Assembly (NCBI GenBank): GCA_009885955.1
Contig: VFJS01000003.1
Coordinates: forward strand, 211,086-275,085
Direction of reading: 5' to 3'
Length of the DNA: 64,000 nt
DNA from: Spirochaetia bacterium
GTDB lineage: Bacteria; Spirochaetota; UBA4802; UBA5550
The notes under the pieces were generated by a model. The model had not been told where the DNA came from, made no database searches, and worked only from the letters and a program-made list of their open reading frames with translations. Both the position numbers and the translations under genes were made by a program. Positions 18,483 through 27,324 of the stretch are shown here, one piece after another. How positions within the stretch are numbered: position 1 is the stretch's first letter; each line of letters starts with the position of its first letter.

Positions 18483-18529
18483 ACAATTTAACAGGTTAAA
18501 ATTTGATACACGGACGGAGAAAATAAAAC

Positions 18530-20356
18530 ATGAATATTGCGGGTGATTTAGAAATGGACTACAAAGAAAATATTAACCATGAAATTGACTGGGCCTGGGT
18601 TCTGGGAATTCTTGATTTCGCATTCCAGCCGATAGTGAATCCATATACCGGCATGACCTATGCAGTGGAGGTTCTTCGGAGAAACACCCAGTCAGCGGGT
18701 TTTAAGTCTATAGAAGAATTTTTTGATTCCGCATACTATGCATCGGTCCTGTTTACCATTGATGTGGAACTCAGGAAAAAGGCAGTTGGTAAATTCAAAA
18801 AAATTGATTTTTACAAAAAAATAAAAATTTTTTACAACTACGATCCCAGAGTCCATATCATGGACAATTACCAGTTCGGCGCCACCGAGAACATTCTTAA
18901 AGAGATGGATTTAAAAAATGAAATTATCTGCCTTGAACTCAGTGAAAAATACAAGTTTGAACCCTTTAATGTATTTAAAAGCACCTTTGAAAACATGAAG
19001 CAGAGGGGTTTCAGGATTGCCCTGGATGATTTCGGCGTAGGTTTTTCAAGCCTGGAGCTTTTCTATAACTCGGAACCTGATTTCCTGAAGTTTGACCGGT
19101 TCCTCATATCTGACCTGGACAGCGACCCGAAAAAAAGGGCATTCTGCTCCCATCTGCTGAGCCTGGCAAAACTTTTTGGGGTTATGTGCATAGCTGAAGG
19201 CGTTGAAACAGAAAAGGAATTTGACATATGCAAGAGACTCGGTTTTGACTTGGTGCAGGGATATTACATTCAAAAGCCCGATGTTAACGCCGCATCAATA
19301 GAAATGGTTAACTGCAATGTCAATAACCATAATAAGAATGATAAGAGAAAAATTTCAAACGACTCTGAATTATTAATGAGTGAGATTAAAACTATTGAAA
19401 CAGTAAATGAAAACGACAGCTTTGAAGATCTGATTAAAAAATTTCATAATAATATCGGCTCTTCTTTTTTCCCTGTTCTTGACGACAATGGGTATCCGCT
19501 CGGGATTATTCATGAAAGGGAAATTAAAAAATATGTCTATTCGCCGTTCGGATATAATATTTTAACAAACAAGTCAATATCAAACACCATAAACAAATTT
19601 GTTGTGAAATGCCCCATCGTTGATATCAATACGCCCCAGGAGACCATACTTGAGAATCTCATGCACTATCCGGATATAGACGGGGTCATTGTTACCGGCG
19701 AGATGAAATATTCAGGTTTCCTGACGCCCCATTCGCTCCTTAAAATTATAAATGAAAAAAACCTGACCAACGCGCGGGAATTGAACCCCCTCACGAAACT
19801 TCCTGGAAATATTTTGATAATGAAGTATATAAATAACTGCAGGTTGAATTTCAATATATTCCAGTATTACATATATTTCGATTTTGAAAACTTCAAGCCC
19901 TTCAATGACAGGTACGGGTTCAGGCAGGGCGACAGGGTCATATTAATTTTCGCTGATATCCTGAGGAAGATTTTTTTTCTGAAAAAATTCTTTATCGGCC
20001 ATATCGGAGGGGATGATTTTATGGTGGGGTATTGTTCCGGTGAGAGTACTCTTGAAGACATCCGTGAATTGACTGCCAGTGTTCTGGAAAGTTTTCTTGA
20101 CAGCATCATCTCTCTCTTTAGTGAAGAGGAGTATTTATCCGGGATTTATTCCTCAAGGGACAGGGATGGGAATGTCAGGGAATTTCCGTTGCTCACAGCC
20201 TATGCAGCAGTAGTTGAAGTGAATTTGCTGAGTGAATTTAATGACGGTGAGTTCCAGGATATCATCTCATTAAAAATGGCTGAAATAAAGAAGAAGGCAA
20301 AAGAATCGAAAAACAAGATATCTGTTTTCAGCTTTACCGATGTTGATCTTATCTGA
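18530..20356 (+). CDS. EAL-CBS-GGDEF cyclic-di-GMP signalling protein
   Basis: The 608-residue protein starts with an EAL domain (about 25-260) containing AVEVLRR, the FYNYDPR segment, ELSEKY, ALDDFGVGFSS, FLKFDR, AEGVETE and GYYIQKP. The residues needed for c-di-GMP hydrolysis therefore look intact. A CBS-pair region follows (about 280-415; VLDDNGYPLGIIHERE). The C-terminal GGDEF domain (about 420-600) has NFKPFNDRYGFRQGD and a variant active site, GGDDF. No membrane segment is seen, so it is probably cytoplasmic, with the CBS pair sensing a nucleotide. GGAG lies upstream of the start. Confidence 0.9.
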   Translation: MNIAGDLEMDYKENINHEIDWAWVLGILDFAFQPIVNPYTGMTYAVEVLRRNTQSAGFKSIEEFFDSAYYASVLFTIDVELRKKAVGKFKKIDFYKKIKIFYNYDPRVHIMDNYQFGATENILKEMDLKNEIICLELSEKYKFEPFNVFKSTFENMKQRGFRIALDDFGVGFSSLELFYNSEPDFLKFDRFLISDLDSDPKKRAFCSHLLSLAKLFGVMCIAEGVETEKEFDICKRLGFDLVQGYYIQKPDVNAASIEMVNCNVNNHNKNDKRKISNDSELLMSEIKTIETVNENDSFEDLIKKFHNNIGSSFFPVLDDNGYPLGIIHEREIKKYVYSPFGYNILTNKSISNTINKFVVKCPIVDINTPQETILENLMHYPDIDGVIVTGEMKYSGFLTPHSLLKIINEKNLTNARELNPLTKLPGNILIMKYINNCRLNFNIFQYYIYFDFENFKPFNDRYGFRQGDRVILIFADILRKIFFLKKFFIGHIGGDDFMVGYCSGESTLEDIRELTASVLESFLDSIISLFSEEEYLSGIYSSRDRDGNVREFPLLTAYAAVVEVNLLSEFNDGEFQDIISLKMAEIKKKAKESKNKISVFSFTDVDLI

Positions 20357-20407
20357 TGATATATGCATGCTGAGAAAGTAATCTCATGAGGATACCGGTA
20401 TCTGAAA

Positions 20408-20436
20408 ATTTACAATTTCTTTATAAAATTCATATA
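20408..20436 (+). promoter_or_regulatory. Candidate Pho-box-like heptamer array upstream of the PHP-GT4 operon
   Basis: ATTTACA (20408), CTTTATA (20419) and TCATATA (20430) follow one another at 11-bp steps, with CATTAAA at 20441 in phase. The second heptamer is identical to one upstream of pstB1. If this is a PhoB site, the downstream glycosyltransferase would be phosphate-regulated. This is inferred from spacing and similarity only. Confidence 0.3.
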
Positions 20437-20467
20437 TTATCATTAAATATAAATTTTACATATTATG

Positions 20468-20481
20468 TGTAACCGGTTACA
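20468..20481 (+). promoter_or_regulatory. LacI-type operator palindrome
   Basis: TGTAACCGGTTACA is a perfect 14-bp palindrome with the central CG typical of LacI-family operators. It lies 95 bp before the start of the glycosyltransferase/alpha-glucosidase operon. Control of that operon by a sugar-responsive LacI-type regulator is a reasonable inference. No such regulator is encoded in the window. Confidence 0.55.
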
Positions 20482-20575
20482 TTAACAAAATAAGATTTAA
20501 TCATCAGATGCAGGATATGAACTGATGTGGAATGCATAACCGGTCATGATACGATTACATACATAGGAAAAATAT

Positions 20576-23257
20576 ATGAATTATGAAAAGCCTTTCCAGA
20601 AAAGTGTGGAGGATGAATTTAAAAAGTTCGTCGATATACAGGCAAACCGGTTCAGCCCGGAAGATACCCTGGCCATAGACCTGCACTGCCACGATTACAA
20701 CAGCGATGAAACCGATGAACTTATCGGCAGGCTGCTGAACGTGCCGGAAACCTGGCTGAAAACCCAGGAGCTTATGGATATATTGAAAAGAAACGGCTCT
20801 GACACCTATACCATAACCAACCATGACAATGCCAGGTCCTGCTTTGATCTCATGGAGAAAGGTGTGGATATCCTGCCAGGCGCTGAATTCAGCTGCCACA
20901 TTCCCGAGTACAAAACCAGCATCCATGTCCTTACATTCGGGTTCACCCGGGACCAGGAGAAAAAGCTGAACAAGCTCCGCGGTGACCTTTACCTGTTCCA
21001 GCGGTATGCCATGGAAAATGATATCCCTACAATATGGGCGCACCCGTTATACTGCTACAGCTTAAAAGGTGAGCTGCCACTTTCATTTTTTAATAAAACA
21101 GCCCTCATGTTTGAACGGTTTGAAGTTATAAACGGGCAGCGCGACACATGGCATAATATGCTCACAAAGATTTGGATTGAAAGCCTTACCGAGGAGAGGA
21201 TCAGGGAAATCTCATCGGAAACGGGCATAGCCCCCGGTGATTTCTGCCGCAGCCCCTTTCACAAGGCCATGAGCGGAGGTTCCGACTGCCACATGGGGAT
21301 CTATGCCGGGCTGACAGGGACAAAACTCCACGTACCTCAATTGGCTGGAAAGCTGAAGACCATGTCCAGGGCAGGCCTGGCCCTTGAGGCAATCAGGCGG
21401 TGCGACATGGCGCCTTACGGCACACTGAACGAGACTGAAAAGCTTACAACTGCGCTTCTCGATTACTTCTGCCAGATTGCCATGTATATGAAGGACCCCG
21501 GGATTTTACGGCTGCTATTGCACAAAGGCACACCAAGGGAAAAATTTCAGGGGCTTGTACTGGCAAATGCCTTTTCGGAAATTAAGCAGCACTCGGTGAC
21601 GATGAAATTTCTTGAAACTTTTCATCAGAGTCTCATGGGGAATGCCCCGGGATTTGCCAAGAAGCTGTTCATTAAAAAGGATTATAAAAAAATTTTTGAC
21701 CAGGTCCAGGGTATGGCCGTTGTCATGCGCGATAATCCCATAGATGCAGTGCCGAAATTAAAAGAATCTGTTGAATATATCTACAAGGAGCTTTATACCC
21801 TATTTTTCAACCGGCTCAAGGTAAAACTTGATTTATTTATACAGGAAAGACTGAAATCCCCCGGGGATTTAAAGGGGTTGATAGAAAATCTGGAACTCCC
21901 GAGCAGCGTCAGGAGTTATACGGGAAATTCCAGGAAAAGTTCTGTCAAAGGCTCAAAGGGAATCGAGATGGTAAAGTTCCTGGACGGGCTTTCTTTTCCC
22001 TTCCTGGCATCTTCGATTATAGCCGGTGCGTCATTTGCCAGCGCAAGGGTCTTATATAATTCGAGGAATCTTCTTACCGAATTTTCTGAAAAGCTCGGGG
22101 TACTCAGGCATCCCAAAAGGATGTTATGGCTTACGGATACCTTTGAGGACAATAACGGGGTATCTATTGTTTTAAAATCCGTATTGAATGAGATCAGGAT
22201 CCGGAACCTTCCCATTGATCTCCTTGTCTGCAGCAGCACGCTGAAATCCGGGGATCACCTGGTTGTGGTGCCTCCCATATTCGAATTCACGTTCCCTTTT
22301 TACGAACAGCAGCCGCTCAGGATTCCCAATCTGCTTGAGGTGCATAATATTTTCAGGGAAAGGGAATACGACAGGCTCATATGCTCAACAGAGGGGCCCA
22401 TGGGCCTCGTGTCCATTTTTCTGAAAAAAGCCTACCAGGTGCCCGCATACTTTTACATACATACGGACTGGATCATGTTCGCAAAAAAGGTACTTGAGCT
22501 TGACAGGCACAACCAGAGCAGGATGAGGCGGATTCTCAGGGCTTTCTACGGCTCCTTTGACGGCCTCTTCGTTCTTAACACCGACCAGCATAAGTGGCTC
22601 ACAGGAAGGGAAATGGGATTCAGCAAGTCCGTTGTTCATCAGACTGCCCACTGGGTTGATGACGGTTTTGAAGAAAAAAAATCATCGCGTTTGGAATTGT
22701 TTAATATCAGGGAGAACGAACATGTCCTGCTCTTTGCCGGAAGGGTCAGTAATGAAAAGGGGGTCATGGAAATTCCGCAAATATACCAGAGGGTCAGGGA
22801 AGTCTATCCGGATATCAAACTTGTTGTAGCAGGAGCGGGCCCTGCTGAAGGGGAACTGAAAAAGGCCATACCCGATGCCGTGTACCTGGGCTGGGTTGAT
22901 CATGACAAGCTTCCCGGAATATATTCAGCAGCGGACCTCCTCATTCTGCCGTCACGGTTCGATACCTTCGGATGTGTCGTACTTGAGGCGATGAGCTGCG
23001 GACTCCCTGTCATTGCGTACAAAACAAAGGGGCCCAAGGACATTATCATCCATGACAAAAACGGCTTCCTGGTAAAAACAAAATCGGAAATGGCTGACAT
23101 GATTATACATTTTTTCAGCAGTGAAAAGATGAGAAAAGTTTTTAAAAAGAGGGCCCTTGAACGGGCAAATCAATACCGGCCCGATACCATTATCAGAAAA
23201 TTAATGAAAGACATAAATCTTCCCTATGGAGAAGGAAATCACATTGATAAAAAGTGA
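20576..23257 (+). CDS. Fusion of a PHP-type metallophosphoesterase and a GT4 glycosyltransferase
   Basis: The 893-residue protein has an N-terminal PHP domain (about 33-270) with its metal ligands: DLHCHD, TNHDNA, GAEFSCHIPE, WAHP and GGSDCHMG. A middle helical region (about 280-480) is not recognised. The C-terminal half (about 515-880) is a GT-B glycosyltransferase of family GT4 with WLTDTFEDNNGVS, FAGRVSNEKGV, VVAGAGPAEGELKK and the sugar-nucleotide site FDTFGCVVLEAMSCGLPV. In the last motif the first acidic residue of EX7E is Asp. The DTFG form is common in GT4 enzymes of glycolipid synthesis (SqdX/MgtA/DgdA type). The acceptor and the role of the PHP domain are unknown. It is followed directly by a GH13 enzyme. 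Confidence 0.8.
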   Translation: MNYEKPFQKSVEDEFKKFVDIQANRFSPEDTLAIDLHCHDYNSDETDELIGRLLNVPETWLKTQELMDILKRNGSDTYTITNHDNARSCFDLMEKGVDILPGAEFSCHIPEYKTSIHVLTFGFTRDQEKKLNKLRGDLYLFQRYAMENDIPTIWAHPLYCYSLKGELPLSFFNKTALMFERFEVINGQRDTWHNMLTKIWIESLTEERIREISSETGIAPGDFCRSPFHKAMSGGSDCHMGIYAGLTGTKLHVPQLAGKLKTMSRAGLALEAIRRCDMAPYGTLNETEKLTTALLDYFCQIAMYMKDPGILRLLLHKGTPREKFQGLVLANAFSEIKQHSVTMKFLETFHQSLMGNAPGFAKKLFIKKDYKKIFDQVQGMAVVMRDNPIDAVPKLKESVEYIYKELYTLFFNRLKVKLDLFIQERLKSPGDLKGLIENLELPSSVRSYTGNSRKSSVKGSKGIEMVKFLDGLSFPFLASSIIAGASFASARVLYNSRNLLTEFSEKLGVLRHPKRMLWLTDTFEDNNGVSIVLKSVLNEIRIRNLPIDLLVCSSTLKSGDHLVVVPPIFEFTFPFYEQQPLRIPNLLEVHNIFREREYDRLICSTEGPMGLVSIFLKKAYQVPAYFYIHTDWIMFAKKVLELDRHNQSRMRRILRAFYGSFDGLFVLNTDQHKWLTGREMGFSKSVVHQTAHWVDDGFEEKKSSRLELFNIRENEHVLLFAGRVSNEKGVMEIPQIYQRVREVYPDIKLVVAGAGPAEGELKKAIPDAVYLGWVDHDKLPGIYSAADLLILPSRFDTFGCVVLEAMSCGLPVIAYKTKGPKDIIIHDKNGFLVKTKSEMADMIIHFFSSEKMRKVFKKRALERANQYRPDTIIRKLMKDINLPYGEGNHIDKK

Positions 23258-24857
23258 CGGCTGGTGGAAGTATGGAGTAGTATACCAGATCTATCCCAGG
23301 AGTTTTTATGATTCAAACGGCGACGGCATAGGGGATATTCCCGGCGTCATTGAAAAACTGGACTACCTGTCCCATCTCGGTGTTGACGCCATTTGGCTCT
23401 CACCGGTAAATACGTCACCGATGTTTGACTTCGGCTATGACATAAGCAATTATAATGAAATCGATCCGGTGTTCGGAACCATGAGTGACTACCGGACCCT
23501 CATTGATGAATCGCATACGAGAGGCATCCATGTGATTATGGACCTTGTCCTGAACCATACGTCGCACCTCCATCCGTGGTTTGTTGAATCCAGGTCTTCA
23601 ACAGATAACCCGAAAAGGGACTGGTATATCTGGGATAAAGGAGATGGCGGCAGGCCGCCGAATAACTGGATATCAATCTTCGGAAGTTCAGCCTGGAAGT
23701 ATGATTCATCTACCGGTGAATATTATTATCATTCCTTTATGGAGGAACAACCGGATCTGAACTGGCGGAATCCCGGCCTGAAGGAGGCCATGTTTGACAT
23801 GATACGGTTCTGGCTTGATCTCGGGGTGGACGGTTTCCGGCTCGATGTAATCAACCTCCTGATAAAAGATCTGAAATTACGAAATAACCCGGTGCGGTTC
23901 GGTATCCCCCTGTTCCAGAAGAACAAATATAACCGGAACCGGAAAGAGCTCCATGGCCTTCTGAGGGAGGTCAGGAAAATACTTGATCAGTATAACGATA
24001 CAATGTCCGTGGGGGAGATATTCATGCCGCCGCCGGGGGAACCGGAACTCTCGGCAGGGTATCTCGGCAGCGGAGAGGATGAACTTCACCTGGCCTTTGA
24101 CTTTTCCCTGATATTCAGGTTGTGGAGCGCCCGTTCGTATTACAAGTGCATTGAAAGATGGATGAATGCAATTCCCGTCAATGGCTGGCCATGCCATGTG
24201 CTTTCAAACCATGACCAGCCGAGGAGCATGTGGAGATACAACTGGGGGAACGAGGGGGGGAAGAGATCCCCCGTGGCCGCTGCCCTACTCCTGACATTGA
24301 AGGGGACACCGTTTATATATTACGGTGAGGAGATAGGGATGAAAAACAGCAGGATAGGAAGAAAGGATATCCAGGATCCCTTCGGGAAAAAGTTCTGGCC
24401 ACTTTTCAGAGGCAGGGATTCATCACGGACGCCCATGCAGTGGTCCCCGGAGAACAATGGGGGGTTCACCGTAGGAAGATCATGGCTTCCCGTGGGGGTT
24501 GATTATAAAACAATAAATGTTAAGAATCAGATGGAGGATAAATTTTCACTCTTAAATTTTTACCGGGATTTAATAGAAATAAGAAAACAAAAGAAAGCCC
24601 TGCAACAAGGTGATTGGGTTCCGGTGATGAAGGGGTATAATGGGATTATTGCCTATTACCGTGTTTTTGGCGAGGAAGTGATATTTGTTGCCCTCAATTT
24701 TACCGGGAAGATAAAAAATATAAACATACATAACCGGGCGCAATGGAAAAATCTCCTCTCCACCCATAAATCCCTTCATACACATTACACGAATCTGAAA
24801 TTTTCCCTTGATCCCTATGAGGCGACGATAATTGAAAAAATAGGGCCTTTTAGTTAA
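23244..24857 (+). CDS. GH13 alpha-glucosidase (oligo-1,6-glucosidase type)
   Basis: I place the start at TTG 23244, which is preceded by GGAGAAGGA. An upstream in-frame ATG at 23226 lies inside the PHP-GT4 gene and is the alternative. From TTG the product is 537 residues. It starts with WWKYGVVYQIYPRSFYDSNG, as in oligo-1,6-glucosidases and related alpha-glucosidases. The nucleophile Asp is in GVDGFRLDVIN, the acid/base Glu in MSVGEIFMP and the third carboxylate in LSNHDQPR. No signal peptide is seen, so it acts in the cytoplasm. It overlaps the end of the GT4 gene, implying coupled expression, and may trim or recycle alpha-glucosides. Confidence 0.85.
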   Translation: MIKSDGWWKYGVVYQIYPRSFYDSNGDGIGDIPGVIEKLDYLSHLGVDAIWLSPVNTSPMFDFGYDISNYNEIDPVFGTMSDYRTLIDESHTRGIHVIMDLVLNHTSHLHPWFVESRSSTDNPKRDWYIWDKGDGGRPPNNWISIFGSSAWKYDSSTGEYYYHSFMEEQPDLNWRNPGLKEAMFDMIRFWLDLGVDGFRLDVINLLIKDLKLRNNPVRFGIPLFQKNKYNRNRKELHGLLREVRKILDQYNDTMSVGEIFMPPPGEPELSAGYLGSGEDELHLAFDFSLIFRLWSARSYYKCIERWMNAIPVNGWPCHVLSNHDQPRSMWRYNWGNEGGKRSPVAAALLLTLKGTPFIYYGEEIGMKNSRIGRKDIQDPFGKKFWPLFRGRDSSRTPMQWSPENNGGFTVGRSWLPVGVDYKTINVKNQMEDKFSLLNFYRDLIEIRKQKKALQQGDWVPVMKGYNGIIAYYRVFGEEVIFVALNFTGKIKNINIHNRAQWKNLLSTHKSLHTHYTNLKFSLDPYEATIIEKIGPFS

Positions 24858-24893
24858 TTATAATTGATTATTTTTGCTTGAAATTTTGATTAT

Positions 24894-24922
24894 CTTTACA
24901 ATATCTTTATATTTTCATTATA
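24894..24922 (+). promoter_or_regulatory. Candidate Pho box upstream of pstB1-phoU1-phoBR
   Basis: Three heptamers at exact 11-bp steps, CTTTACA (24894), CTTTATA (24905) and CATTATA (24916), are separated by four-base AT-only spacers. This layout matches the direct-repeat organisation of PhoB boxes in other bacteria, though the heptamer differs from the Escherichia coli CTGTCAT. It is followed by a MITE-like repeat before pstB1. Confidence 0.4.
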
Positions 24923-24966
24923 TAAAATTTAGATTCGTAATTATAGTATAGTATGATAAATTTTGA

Positions 24967-25108
24967 ATGCCCTCACCTCCGGCCCACTTCGACAGGCTCA
25001 GTGCACCGCCTCTGCCGGAATAGGGAGAGGGGAGTTGGAAACATTCAGGTTTTTAATAAGAAGCCCACGCCCTACCGGGAGAGGGCGCGCAGAGCGCGGT
25101 GAGGGCAT
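24967..25108. repeat. MITE-like repeat, short copy (142 bp)
   Basis: The element is bounded by perfect 11-bp inverted ends, ATGCCCTCACC (24967-24977) and GGTGAGGGCAT (25098-25108). It shares its ends and the stretch GAGAGGGCGCGCAGAGCGCG with the longer copy at 44560-44949. It sits between a candidate Pho box and pstB1, so transcripts of that operon may cross it. No target duplication is obvious. Confidence 0.6.
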
Positions 25109-25143
25109 ATTAATTCAGAAAAAAGTAAGTAACAGCGAGAACC

Positions 25144-25899
25144 ATGAAAATAAAAATTAAAGTCAATGACCTCACATTTTATTACGGAGCAAATCCGGCG
25201 ATAAAAAACATATCCATGGAGATCTGTGAGAACAGCGTCCTGGCCCTCATAGGGCCCTCGGGGTGCGGAAAGTCCACGTTTATAAAATGCATCAACCGGA
25301 TGAACGATATCATCCAGGATATAAAAGTTGAAGGCGACATAGAGATTGAGGGTGAGTCCATTTTCCAGAACGGGTATGATGTGACGGATCTCCGGCGAAG
25401 GGTGGGTATGGTCTTTCAGAAATCCAATCCCTTCCCAAAATCCATTTATGAGAACGTAGCCTTCGGCCTCAGGATAAAGGGGATCAGCAGCCGGTATGAC
25501 ATCGACAGCAGGGTGGAAACAGCCCTGAAAAGGACTGCCCTCTGGGACGAGGTGAAAGACAGGCTCGGAAGCTCGGCCCTGGGACTTTCCGGCGGGCAGC
25601 AGCAGAGGCTCTGTATCGCACGGGCAATCGCCATTGAGCCCGAGGTGATACTCATGGACGAGCCGGCATCGGCCCTGGACCCCATATCCACGCAGAAGAT
25701 CGAGGAGCTCATCCATGATCTTAAATCCAGGTACACCATTATCATCGTCACCCATAATATGCAGCAGGCAGCCAGGGTGAGCGATGAAACGGCTTTTTTC
25801 TACATGGGCGAATTAATTGAAAAAAACATGACGGAAAAAATTTTCACCAATCCCGACAGGGAGATGACCGAAAATTATATCATAGGTAAATTCGGTTAA
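25144..25899 (+). CDS. pstB: Phosphate ABC transporter ATP-binding protein PstB1 (canonical)
   Basis: The 251-residue protein has intact ABC motifs: Walker [11 protein letters not shown]-loop [13 protein letters not shown], signature [14 protein letters not shown], Walker [14 protein letters not shown] and switch His in [13 protein letters not shown]. These sequences are diagnostic for PstB, which hydrolyses ATP to drive phosphate import through PstA/PstC. It is not next to any pstSCA genes but heads the unit pstB1-phoU1-phoB-phoR. It is the only fully canonical PstB in the window and probably serves the ATPase-less pstS2-C2-A2 system. Confidence 0.95.
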   Translation: MKIKIKVNDLTFYYGANPAIKNISMEICENSVLALIGPSGCGKSTFIKCINRMNDIIQDIKVEGDIEIEGESIFQNGYDVTDLRRRVGMVFQKSNPFPKSIYENVAFGLRIKGISSRYDIDSRVETALKRTALWDEVKDRLGSSALGLSGGQQQRLCIARAIAIEPEVILMDEPASALDPISTQKIEELIHDLKSRYTIIIVTHNMQQAARVSDETAFFYMGELIEKNMTEKIFTNPDREMTENYIIGKFG

Positions 25900-25926
25900 A
25901 TAGTTTTAGAAGATAAGGAGAAATAC

Positions 25927-26577
25927 ATGGCAACACACCTGGAAATGGAGCTTTCCCAGCTTACTTCCAAAGTATATAGGATGGCTGACATGTCCATGGA
26001 ATTCATCCATAATTCCGTGGAATCCCTGAAGAACTCTGATACGAAACTGGCCGCCAGAGTAGTGGAAAGTGATTCCGAGATGGACAGGCTGGAGGTGGAG
26101 ATTGACGATGACTGTATAAAAATACTGGTCACAAAACAGCCTGCAGCCATACACTTGCGCATGGTTCTTGCCTTTCTTAAAATCAATACAGATCTTGAAA
26201 GGATAGCCGATCTCTGCACCAGCATTGCAAAGGAAACCCTGCGCCTCGACGGGAAACCTGCATTGAAACCCCTTATCGATATCCCCAGGATGGCTGATAT
26301 AGCCATAAGCATGCTGAAAAAATGCTTCAGGGCCTTCAGCGAAAAAAATTCCGCCCTTGCCAAGGAGGTCCTTGCGATGGATAAACAGATTGATGAGCTC
26401 AATATACAGATTTACCGCGAATTATTCAGTTACATTACCGAATCCCCACATATCATTTCCGGGGCCCTGGGCCTTATCATGGTATCAAAGGCCATGGAGA
26501 GGATTGGCGACCATGCCAAGAATATCGCGGAACGGGTGGTCTACTATATCGATGGCATTAACATCAGCCATGAATAA
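25927..26577 (+). CDS. phoU: PhoU phosphate-signalling protein (copy 1)
   Basis: The 216-residue all-helical protein has two PhoU repeats. Typical segments are ESDSEMDRLEVEIDDDCIKIL, LRMVLAFLKINTDLERIADLC and SKAMERIGDHAKNIAERVVYYI. PhoU links Pst activity to PhoR and keeps the Pho regulon off when phosphate is ample. AAGGAG lies a few bases before the ATG. It is 27 bp after pstB1 and 24 bp before phoB, so it is in the same operon. Confidence 0.95.
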   Translation: MATHLEMELSQLTSKVYRMADMSMEFIHNSVESLKNSDTKLAARVVESDSEMDRLEVEIDDDCIKILVTKQPAAIHLRMVLAFLKINTDLERIADLCTSIAKETLRLDGKPALKPLIDIPRMADIAISMLKKCFRAFSEKNSALAKEVLAMDKQIDELNIQIYRELFSYITESPHIISGALGLIMVSKAMERIGDHAKNIAERVVYYIDGINISHE

Positions 26578-26601
26578 TTCTGCCCATCTGGAAATTACCC
26601 G

Positions 26602-27324
26602 ATGAGGAAGGTGTTATACATCATCGATGATGAAAAGGATATCCAGGATATCATCAGGCTGAATTTTACCGGCGATGGTTTTGAGGTGGCGGGATTCTCT
26701 TCGGGCGAGGATGCCTATAAAATGCTGGCGAAAAAAAAGCCCGACATCATCCTTCTGGACGTCATGATGCCGGGAATGGACGGATATGAATTCTGCCGGA
26801 AGTTGCGGGGCGAAGATCATTACAGAAATATTCCGGTAATTTTTCTTTCGGCAAAGTCCGAGGAATTCGACAAGGTGCTGGGCCTTGAGCTCGGCGGTGA
26901 TGACTACATCGCAAAACCCTTCGGCATGAAGGAGCTCAAGTCCAGGGTAAAAGCTGTTTTGCGGAGGGGAATTCAGGGGGATGACGGAGTGTCTCCTCAA
27001 AATGGAATTATCCGCTGCCTGGGCGTAGAACTCAACCCCGGGCATTTTTCACTCACCGTTGACGGAATGGATGTATCACTTACCAAGACCGAATTCAACA
27101 TACTCTATCTCTTCCTCAAAAACCCCGGGAAAATCTTCACCAGGGACAACATCATAGACAGCATACGGGGAGACGATATCTACGTCATAGACAGAACCAT
27201 TGACGTGCATATCATGAACCTGAGAAAAAAGCTGGGTGCATATAAAAATATGATACGGACCATCTCGGGCATGGGATACGGCTTCAGGGAGATTGGAGAT
27301 GAAGACAAAAAAAGTAAGAAATAA
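26602..27324 (+). CDS. phoB: PhoB-type response regulator
   Basis: The 240-residue protein has a receiver domain (about 1-122) with acidic residues in YIIDDEKD and the phosphoacceptor Asp in LLDVMMPGMDG, followed by FLSAKSEE and DYIAKPF. The C-terminal winged helix (about 135-230) is of the OmpR/PhoB type (LTKTEFNILYLFLKNPGKIFTR, DVHIMNLRKKLG, RTISGMGYGFR). With the adjacent kinase it should control phosphate-starvation genes. Confidence 0.92.
   Translation: MRKVLYIIDDEKDIQDIIRLNFTGDGFEVAGFSSGEDAYKMLAKKKPDIILLDVMMPGMDGYEFCRKLRGEDHYRNIPVIFLSAKSEEFDKVLGLELGGDDYIAKPFGMKELKSRVKAVLRRGIQGDDGVSPQNGIIRCLGVELNPGHFSLTVDGMDVSLTKTEFNILYLFLKNPGKIFTRDNIIDSIRGDDIYVIDRTIDVHIMNLRKKLGAYKNMIRTISGMGYGFREIGDEDKKSKK

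Noticed and set aside
24967-25108. CRISPR-like or tRNA-like repeats in the intergenic repeat regions
   Set aside because: The repeats are single inverted pairs without regular spacers, and no cloverleaf could be drawn.
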